Assembly (NCBI GenBank): GCA_043754435.1
Contig: JAYUUS010000167.1
Span: 1 to 11,582 of the forward strand
DNA: 11,582 nt
Direction of reading: 5' to 3'
Source of the DNA: JANNYA01 sp043754435
GTDB taxonomy: Bacteria; Pseudomonadota; Gammaproteobacteria; Xanthomonadales; SZUA-5
Shown: in pieces, positions 7,089 through 11,582 of the stretch
Layout: each line of letters starts with the position of its first letter
Numbering within the stretch: the stretch's first letter is position 1
Program-made: the position numbers and the translations under genes
Notes under the pieces: generated by a model
What the model was told of the DNA's origin: nothing
What the model saw: only the letters and a program-made list of their open reading frames with translations
Databases searched by the model: none

Positions 7089-8015
7089 TTGAAGCTCGAT
7101 TCCTGCTCAGATTTACTCAAGCTGCTGGCTGAAGGCTCGCGCCTGCGACTGCTTTTGCTGTTGCAGCAGGAAGAGCTGACGGTGGCTGAGCTGGCGCAGA
7201 TTACCGACTTGAAGCAGCCGCGCGTTTCCACGCATTTGGCAAAATTAAAAGAATCCGGTTTAGTGCTGGATCGGCGCGCGGGTGTGCATGCGTTTTATCG
7301 CTTCGCCCCGGCTGAAGTTGCGCACACTGAGCGCACGCTGGTCAGTGCAATTTTGGCGGCAGCCAAAGATGGGTTAGCAGGTGATCAAGCGCGGATGACG
7401 GAGGTTTTACAGGCGCGTCACGCAGGCTTAAATTGGGCCGATACCGTTGCTGGCGATATGGAGCGCCATTATTCGCCGGGCCGAACCTGGGAAGCGACGG
7501 CGCGCACCTTGATTGAGTTGATTGAGCTGGGCGATGTGCTGGATCTGGCATCGGGCGATGGCGCATTAGCGCAGTTGATCGCGCCGCGTGCGCGCTCGGT
7601 CACCTGCGTGGATGCTAGCGCAAAAGTGGCGAATGCCGCGCGCAAGCGGCTCGCTGAGTTTGCCAATGTGCGCGTACTGGAGGCAGATATGCACGCGCTG
7701 AATTTGCCCGCGAACTCTTTTGATCAGGCGCTCTTGCTCCAGGCTTTACCCTACACCAATCAAGCAGATCGGCTTTTTAGCGAACTTGCACGCGTGCTGC
7801 GCCCCGGTGGCCGGGTGCTGGGCTCGGCGTTAGGAAAACATAGTTTTGAGGCGGAAGTTGCTGTGTTTGGGCATAGAAATCTGGGTTTTGAGACTGTCGA
7901 ACTCCAAAATTTTCTGGCAGCGTCAGGGTTTGCCCATATTTCAGCCAAAGTCGTCGCGCGCGAGCGCAAAGCCCCGCATTTTGACATCTTGGTTTTTAGC
8001 GCGACTCGCAGCTGA
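7089..8015 (+). CDS. ArsR-type HTH regulator fused to SAM-dependent methyltransferase domain (SahR-like)
   Basis: Residues 1-75 form an ArsR/SmtB winged helix-turn-helix: SDLLKLLAEGSRLRLLLLL, the recognition region TVAELAQITDLKQPRVSTHLAKLKESGLV (31-59), and a wing ending VHAFYRFAP. The metal-binding ELCVCDL-type cysteines of arsenic or zinc sensors are absent (QQEELTVAEL here), so a metal ligand is unlikely. Residues about 110-308 are a class I methyltransferase fold with motif I VLDLASGDGAL (150-160), an acidic Asp175 after the second strand, and LRPGGRVL (238-245). ArsR-methyltransferase proteins beside methionine-cycle genes are known as SahR-type regulators that sense S-adenosylhomocysteine. 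The palindrome upstream and metH1 41 bp downstream fit this role. The TTG at 7089 is the only start that retains the whole domain; an in-frame stop lies at 7053. Whether the C-terminal domain still methylates anything or only binds ligand is unknown. Confidence 0.88.
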   Translation: MKLDSCSDLLKLLAEGSRLRLLLLLQQEELTVAELAQITDLKQPRVSTHLAKLKESGLVLDRRAGVHAFYRFAPAEVAHTERTLVSAILAAAKDGLAGDQARMTEVLQARHAGLNWADTVAGDMERHYSPGRTWEATARTLIELIELGDVLDLASGDGALAQLIAPRARSVTCVDASAKVANAARKRLAEFANVRVLEADMHALNLPANSFDQALLLQALPYTNQADRLFSELARVLRPGGRVLGSALGKHSFEAEVAVFGHRNLGFETVELQNFLAASGFAHISAKVVARERKAPHFDILVFSATRS

Positions 8016-8056
8016 GCCGCAAAGCCTTTTCCCCACCAAACACTGAGTCTATACGC

Positions 8057-9088
8057 ATGTCCAGCTTGCCCTACCTAAACCCCGAGCGCACCGCCGCCCT
8101 CTATAAAGCCGCCGCCGAGCGCATTTTGCTGATTGATGGCGCGTATGGCTCAATGCTACAAAGCTATCATTTGGACGAAGCGGGCTATCGTGGGGAGCGC
8201 TTCCATGATTTTGCGCATGATGTGAAAGGCAATAACGACCTGTTGGTGCTGACGCAGCCTAAAATTGTGGCGGCGGTGCATCAGGCGTATTTAGATGCGG
8301 GCGCAGATTTTTTAGAAACCAACACCTTTAACGCCACTAGCATCAGCCAAGCGGACTACCACATGGAAGGTTTGGTGCACGAGCTGAACTACGAAGGCGC
8401 CCGCGTCGCGCGCGAGCTGTGTGATCGTAAAACCGACCAAAATCCGGACAAACCGCGCTTTGTGCTGGGTATTTTGGGGCCAACTAATCGCACCGCATCC
8501 ATTTCCCCAGATGTGAACGATCCGGGCTTTCGCTTGGTGACGTTTGATGACTTGGCGGTCAGCTATCGTGAGGCCACTTTGGGGCTGATTGAGGGCGGTG
8601 CGGATGTGATTATGATCGAGACCGTGTTTGACACTTTGAACGCCAAAGCCGCGTTATTTGCGCTGGATCAATTGTTTGCCGACAAAGGCTTTCGCATGCC
8701 GGTGATGATTTCCGGCACGATCACCGACAAGTCCGGCCGCACACTTTCCGGGCAAACGGCAGAAGCGTTTGCCTATTCCTTGCTGCATGCAAAGCCGATG
8801 GCGATTGGCCTGAACTGTGCACTCGGCGCTTCGGATTTACGCCCATACATTGAAGAAATTGGCCTAGCCGCACCGCGCGCGCTGGTCAGTACGCACCCGA
8901 ACGCAGGTTTGCCGAATGCATTTGGCGGCTATGATGAAACACCGGAAGATATGGCACGGGTGATTGGTGAATTTGCCGACAGCGGGCTGGTGAATATCGT
9001 CGGCGGCTGCTGCGGCTCGACGCCTAGACATATTGAGGCGATTGCGAAAGCGGTGTATGGAAAAGCGCCGCGGGTGGTGGCACGATGA
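8057..9088 (+). CDS. metH: Methionine synthase homocysteine-binding subunit (split MetH, N-terminal part)
   Basis: The 343-residue cytoplasmic protein corresponds to the homocysteine-binding TIM barrel of cobalamin-dependent methionine synthase (residues about 2-325 of the 1227-residue E. coli MetH). It starts with ILLIDGAYGSMLQ (23-35), has ETNTF (87-91), GPTNRTASISPDV (141-153), and the zinc ligands Cys254 (GLNC) and Cys318-Cys319 (VGGCCG). It binds zinc and activates homocysteine as the methyl acceptor. It lacks the pterin, cobalamin and reactivation domains, so it needs a second polypeptide. Split metH is known in Xanthomonadales, where the second half usually follows directly. Here the stop overlaps an ATG (ATGA, 9085-9088) that opens only a 12-residue frame ending at 9123, and then TA genes follow. 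A stand-alone homocysteine methyltransferase is an alternative reading. Same strand as the upstream SahR-like gene, so probably one operon. Confidence 0.9.
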   Translation: MSSLPYLNPERTAALYKAAAERILLIDGAYGSMLQSYHLDEAGYRGERFHDFAHDVKGNNDLLVLTQPKIVAAVHQAYLDAGADFLETNTFNATSISQADYHMEGLVHELNYEGARVARELCDRKTDQNPDKPRFVLGILGPTNRTASISPDVNDPGFRLVTFDDLAVSYREATLGLIEGGADVIMIETVFDTLNAKAALFALDQLFADKGFRMPVMISGTITDKSGRTLSGQTAEAFAYSLLHAKPMAIGLNCALGASDLRPYIEEIGLAAPRALVSTHPNAGLPNAFGGYDETPEDMARVIGEFADSGLVNIVGGCCGSTPRHIEAIAKAVYGKAPRVVAR

Positions 9089-9136
9089 GTTGGGCTAATT
9101 TTATAAAACTTTGTCCAGCTTAGTAAAATCATCGTG

Positions 9137-9619
9137 ATGAAACCACCTATTTATATTGAAACCACGGTCATCAGCTATTTGGCCGCAAGGCCAGCACGTG
9201 ACGTTGTGACTTTGGCTCGCCAAGAACTGTCACGTGAATTTTGGCTTTGGGCACCTTCAGAGTATGATTTGTTCGCTTCTGAACTTACCCGCGTGGAAAT
9301 TGCGCGCGGTGACGTAATGGCGGCTAAGCGCAGACTGGAGTATTTTTCACAATGCCTAATGCTGCCGGATTTAGCTGAAACTTTAGGTTTAGCTCAACAA
9401 TTAATCATAAACAAAGCAATCCCAGAAACTGAGCCAGAGGATGCGCTGCATATTGCAATTGCTACGTTGGCACAAATGAAATACATCGTGAGTTGGAATT
9501 TTTCTCACATGCTAGGGCCACAGGCAAAGCGACAACTTGAAAAAGCGATTTCTAGCTTGGGCTATGTTGCGCCGATGTTGGCGACACCGGAAGAAATATT
9601 TGAGGAGCAAACACCGTGA
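9137..9619 (+). CDS. PIN-domain ribonuclease, VapC-like toxin (first module)
   Basis: The 160-residue PIN-domain protein is probably the toxin of a type II toxin-antitoxin pair that cleaves RNA. The first acidic position is Glu8 in YIETTVISYL, a known variant in which Asp is replaced by Glu-Thr-Thr. Other candidate metal ligands are Glu49 and Glu54 (FASELTRVEIARGD) and Asp102 (PEDALHIAIA). The C-terminal SWNFSHM (Asn121) matches the TWNxxH motif of this PIN subgroup. The start is ATG 9137; a GTG directly before it at 9134 is an alternative. Neither has a clear Shine-Dalgarno. A weak promoter, TTATAA (9101-9106) and TAAAAT (9124-9129) with a 17-bp spacer, is possible. The gene is AT-rich compared with its neighbours (21 of 60 G+C in 9361-9420). 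It precedes its presumed antitoxin, with a GTGA overlap. Confidence 0.82.
   Translation: MKPPIYIETTVISYLAARPARDVVTLARQELSREFWLWAPSEYDLFASELTRVEIARGDVMAAKRRLEYFSQCLMLPDLAETLGLAQQLIINKAIPETEPEDALHIAIATLAQMKYIVSWNFSHMLGPQAKRQLEKAISSLGYVAPMLATPEEIFEEQTP
9602..9607 (+). promoter_or_regulatory. Shine-Dalgarno of the first-module antitoxin
   Basis: GAGGAG lies inside the toxin gene, eight bases before the GTG at 9616. It is one of the strongest ribosome binding sites in the window and decides the GTG start over the in-frame ATG at 9661, which has none. It allows the antitoxin to be translated independently of, and possibly more strongly than, the toxin that precedes it. Confidence 0.7.
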
Positions 9620-9846
9620 CCACCGCAGCTTACCCACAAGCAGATCCTAAAGCCGTGTCAATGAAGTTTTCTAAGCGTCCAATCGATCCAATTTTACAAG
9701 AAGTTTATGAGATCAAAGCTCAACTTAATGCCGAAGCGGGCTATAGCTTGGAGCTACTGCTTGCGCGCGCCGGATTGGGCGCAATTAGCAAACCGTTAGA
9801 AGTTGGTACTTCGTTTACCAATGCAAACAAAACTGTTCGGTTTTAA
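9616..9846 (+). CDS. Putative small antitoxin of the PIN-toxin module
   Basis: The 76-residue protein has a segment at about 21-51 (KRPIDPILQEVYEIKAQLNA, then EAGYSLELLL). This resembles the short antitoxins found beside YIETT-type PIN toxins, which carry a DPIxxEVxxxR/K helix followed by a GYDL-like segment. No DNA-binding domain of AbrB, MetJ or HTH type is recognisable. The GTG at 9616 overlaps the toxin stop (GTGA) and has GAGGAG eight bases upstream, so this start is well supported. The C-terminal 20 residues look unstructured, a common feature of the toxin-wrapping tail of antitoxins. Function is inferred from position and helix pattern; I have moderate confidence in the antitoxin role. 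The order toxin-antitoxin is the reverse of most vapBC loci. Confidence 0.65.
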   Translation: MTTAAYPQADPKAVSMKFSKRPIDPILQEVYEIKAQLNAEAGYSLELLLARAGLGAISKPLEVGTSFTNANKTVRF

Positions 9847-9855
9847 ACCTGACCT

Positions 9856-9869
9856 CTTACTCTAGTAAG
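9856..9869. promoter_or_regulatory. Possible operator of the second vapBC module
   Basis: CTTACT and AGTAAG form perfect 6-bp arms around CT, in the 35-bp gap between the first antitoxin and the AbrB-type antitoxin gene (ATG at 9882). VapB-type antitoxins usually autoregulate by binding short palindromes directly upstream of their own gene. No convincing -35/-10 pair is visible here, so transcription may also enter from upstream. The AAGG at its right edge (9867-9870) could double as a weak ribosome binding site. Confidence 0.35.
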
Positions 9870-9881
9870 GCAAATAAAGTC

Positions 9882-10121
9882 ATGCTCGTGACCGTTTCTG
9901 AAAAAGGCCAGATCGTCATTCCCGCCAGCTTGCGGGCGCGGCTGGGTATTACTGCCGGTACGCGGTTGGAAGTGACCGAAGAAGGCGGCAATCTGCGCCT
10001 GCTGGTCGAGCCGCAACGCAAAACGCGCAGTGCGGCGGCGTGTATTGGTGTCACGGGTTACGTCGGGCCAAAGATTGACCTGGGGGACATGGATCCCGCA
10101 CGCTTTGCAAAAAAATCATGA
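9882..10121 (+). CDS. vapB: AbrB/SpoVT-family antitoxin (VapB-like)
   Basis: The 79-residue protein begins with a swapped-hairpin AbrB domain: VSEKGQIVIPASLRARLGITAGTRLEV spans residues 5-31, with the GQIVIP core and the LGITAGT turn. This domain dimerises and binds the operator. The C-terminal part (about 45-79, ending KIDLGDMDPARFAKKS) would wrap the toxin and block its active site. The stop overlaps the vapC start by 4 bp (ATGA at 10118-10121), the classic coupled vapBC layout. Length and domain order are typical of type II antitoxins. Confidence 0.88.
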   Translation: MLVTVSEKGQIVIPASLRARLGITAGTRLEVTEEGGNLRLLVEPQRKTRSAAACIGVTGYVGPKIDLGDMDPARFAKKS

Positions 10122-10513
10122 TTGCGCTAGACACTAATGTGTTGGTGCGATTGGTTACTGGCGACGATGCCGCACAGGCAAAGCGTGCTGCTGCCCGCAT
10201 TGATACGGGTGATGCGTTCTTTGTGTCACTGACGGTGGCTTTAGAGCTTGAATGGGTGTTACGTGGCGCCTATAAACTCGCACCTGATTGCGTTGTGGCT
10301 GCGTTCGAAGCATTGATGTCGATCCGAAACCTGCGTTTTGCCGATGATCAGCTGCTGACCCGCGCGTTAAGTAAATTCCGCATGGGTTTGGATTTTGCCG
10401 ATGCCCTGCACCTTGAGACTGCACAAAATTGTTCGGCGATGCTCAGTTTAGATGCCAAGTTCCGTAACCGAGCGGCGCGCGCTGGGCTGCATCCGCCGGT
10501 GCTTACGCCATGA
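10118..10513 (+). CDS. vapC: PIN-domain ribonuclease toxin VapC (second module)
   Basis: The 131-residue PIN protein has the complete acidic set: Asp5 in MIALDTNVLVRL, Glu43 (with Glu45 nearby) in TVALELEWVL, Asp95 in LDFADALHL, and Asp112 in LSLDAKF. These coordinate the metal ion for RNA cleavage; VapC toxins typically cut initiator tRNA or other structured RNA. The enzyme appears intact. It has no ribosome binding site of its own, so translation probably depends on coupling with vapB. Its stop overlaps the ATG of a membrane protein gene by 4 bp, which is unusual for a TA module and places that gene in the same transcript. It differs in sequence from the first-module PIN protein, so the two modules are not a simple duplication. 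Confidence 0.9.
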   Translation: MIALDTNVLVRLVTGDDAAQAKRAAARIDTGDAFFVSLTVALELEWVLRGAYKLAPDCVVAAFEALMSIRNLRFADDQLLTRALSKFRMGLDFADALHLETAQNCSAMLSLDAKFRNRAARAGLHPPVLTP

Positions 10514-11496
10514 ACGTCCTAGCCGAACTCAAGCGCCGCAACGTTATCCGCATGGCCGGTTTGTATCTGGTCGGCGCATGGCTGATCGTGCAAGTCGCCG
10601 CCACACTATTGCCTGTGTTTGAAGCGCCTGGCTGGGTGATGAAAACGCTGGTTGGTTTGCTGGTGATTGGTTTTATCCCCGCACTAGGCATTTCCTGGGT
10701 GTTTGAGCTGACGCCGGATGGCTTGCGGCGCGAGGACGAATCCGAATCCGCACCTGCTGAACCCAGCGATTCCAACGCGCTAGGCACCGCGCAGCGCATG
10801 AATCGCCTGATTATTGTCGTGCTGCTGCTGGCTTTAGGTTATTTCGCGTTTGACAAGTTTGTGCTGGTGCCGAACCGCGTCGCTGTCAATAGTCCGCCTG
10901 CAGAAACCTCGACTGCCCCCGGCGTTGCAAACGCGCCCGGCGCCGCAAGCGTCGTCGACGTCAAATCCATCGCCGTGCTCGCCTTTGCCAACATGAGCGC
11001 GGACAAGGACAACGAATACTTCTCCGACGGCGTCGCCGAGGAAATCCTCAACGCGCTGGCGAAGATTGATGACCTGAAGGTCGCCGGCCGCACCTCGTCG
11101 TTCTACTTCAAAGGCCGCAACGAAACCTTGGCCGGCATCGGCAGCACGTTGGGCGTGGCGCATGTGCTGGAAGGCTCGGTTCGCAAGCAGGGCGATCGGC
11201 TGCGCATCAGCGCGAAGCTGCTGCGGGTCAGCGATGGCGTGGAGATGTGGGCCGATACCTTCAACGGCACCGACGCCGACATCTTCGCGCTGCAGGAGCA
11301 GATCGCCCAGCAGGTGACGAGCCAGTTGAAGGTGGCGCTGAATGCGGGCCAGCAAGCGCGCTTGGTCGATTCGGGCACGGCCAATCCCGAGGCTTATGCG
11401 CTCTATCTTCGCGCGACGGATGTGTTTAATCGGCGTGCGGCGGCGGAATTCGTCGGTGCCATCAACCAGCTCAAGCAGGCGGTAACAGGCTGTTGA
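10510..11496 (+). CDS. FlgO-domain/TPR inner-membrane protein, C-terminally truncated
   Basis: The 328-residue remnant belongs to the large adenylate-cyclase-like, TPR-containing membrane protein group common in Xanthomonadales and relatives. The N-terminus (MNVLAELKRRNVIRMAGLYLVGAWLIVQ) is the group's hallmark. Transmembrane segments lie near 15-36, 44-66 and 99-119. After a Pro/Ala linker (about 124-148), residues 150-275 form a FlgO/TolB-N-like domain beginning SIAVLAFANMSADKDNEYFSDGVAEEI. TPR helices begin near 292 (NPEAYALYLRATDVFNRRAAAEFVGAINQLKQAV), but the frame then ends in TGC and a stop. Relatives continue for several TPRs, so the gene is broken here, coincident with an apparent IS end. 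The ATG overlaps the vapC stop by 4 bp and has no ribosome binding site. G+C is 53-55 % in 10561-10680 and 62-63 % in 11041-11100 and 11281-11340. Function unknown; a membrane signalling or scaffold role is inferred. Confidence 0.8.
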   Translation: MNVLAELKRRNVIRMAGLYLVGAWLIVQVAATLLPVFEAPGWVMKTLVGLLVIGFIPALGISWVFELTPDGLRREDESESAPAEPSDSNALGTAQRMNRLIIVVLLLALGYFAFDKFVLVPNRVAVNSPPAETSTAPGVANAPGAASVVDVKSIAVLAFANMSADKDNEYFSDGVAEEILNALAKIDDLKVAGRTSSFYFKGRNETLAGIGSTLGVAHVLEGSVRKQGDRLRISAKLLRVSDGVEMWADTFNGTDADIFALQEQIAQQVTSQLKVALNAGQQARLVDSGTANPEAYALYLRATDVFNRRAAAEFVGAINQLKQAVTGC

Positions 11497-11582
11497 TTTT
11501 CTACCCAAAACATATAGTTAGTTACTTAATTATAGTGTACAATAGCTCATTGCTTTAGCGGTGTGACCATAATGCGCGGACG
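11484..11582 (+). mobile_element. Left end of an insertion sequence, cut by the window edge
   Basis: At about 11484 the TPR-encoding sequence stops and an AT-rich stretch begins with AACAGGCTGTTGATTTTC. This resembles the terminal inverted repeats of IS5/IS1182-type elements, whose opposite ends often read TTTTTCAACAGCC. About 85 bp later an ATG at 11572 opens a frame MRGR-, like the N-terminus of many transposases in those families. A TACAAT at 11538-11543 could be its -10 box. The exact first base, the target duplication and the family cannot be fixed without the right end. Only about 100 bp are visible. Confidence 0.5.

Noticed and set aside
9134..10513. The two PIN toxins as a recent duplication
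   Set aside because: The proteins differ in length, first-motif type (YIETT versus ALDTN), C-terminal motif and antitoxin family.
10834..11508. Long minus-strand frame (224 codons) opposite the FlgO/TPR gene
   Set aside because: It is an antisense shadow: rich in Arg, Gln and His, no domain recognised, while the plus-strand frame has clear membrane and FlgO-domain similarity.
1..11582. CRISPR array, tRNA or rRNA genes
   Set aside because: No regularly spaced direct repeats and no cloverleaf or rRNA-like sequence were seen on either strand.

Overview
The window is a compact chromosomal segment of a Proteobacterium with mixed base composition. Sixty-base hand counts give about 53 % G+C in the core genes, 35-45 % in one toxin-antitoxin gene and 62-63 % near the right end. 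The gene set suggests a gammaproteobacterium, perhaps related to Xanthomonadales/Lysobacterales. It includes a GluQ-type tRNA-modifying synthetase, a methionine synthase split so that the homocysteine domain is a free gene, an ArsR-methyltransferase regulator, and a FlgO/TPR membrane protein. The taxonomic call is inference; no rRNA or marker gene is present.

Left part (1-2817): a hotdog-fold thioesterase gene overlaps gluQ, which glutamylates queuosine in tRNA-Asp. gluQ converges with, and overlaps by 29 bp, an exported M20-family amidohydrolase on the minus strand. Middle (2946-6959, minus strand): a two-domain membrane protein with an N-terminal GH17 transglycosylase-like domain and a C-terminal GT2 synthase (NdvB-like beta-glucan synthase), then a HI0933/YhiN-family flavoprotein. 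The flavoprotein's TTG start overlaps the stop of a possible 29-residue ORF.

Right of the divergent 7 kb intergenic region (plus strand): an ArsR-type helix-turn-helix/SAM-methyltransferase fusion is preceded by a near-perfect 30-bp palindrome that covers its translation start region. It is followed 41 bp later by metH1, the homocysteine-binding domain of cobalamin methionine synthase. This looks like a SahR-type circuit in which S-adenosylhomocysteine controls the methyl cycle. The folate-, cobalamin- and activation-domain half of MetH does not follow metH1. In its place come two PIN-toxin modules: a low-GC module with toxin before antitoxin, and a canonical vapBC. Both modules use 4-bp start/stop overlaps.

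The second vapC overlaps by 4 bp a FlgO-domain/TPR membrane protein. Its reading frame ends abruptly in its first TPR, at what looks like the terminal inverted repeat of an insertion sequence whose transposase begins at the last bases of the window. The region from 9089 to the end therefore looks like a recently rearranged accessory segment placed after a conserved methionine-cycle operon. The most useful observations are the operator plus SahR-like/metH1 unit, the missing second half of metH, the reversed and tandem TA modules, and the IS-truncated membrane sensor coupled to vapC.
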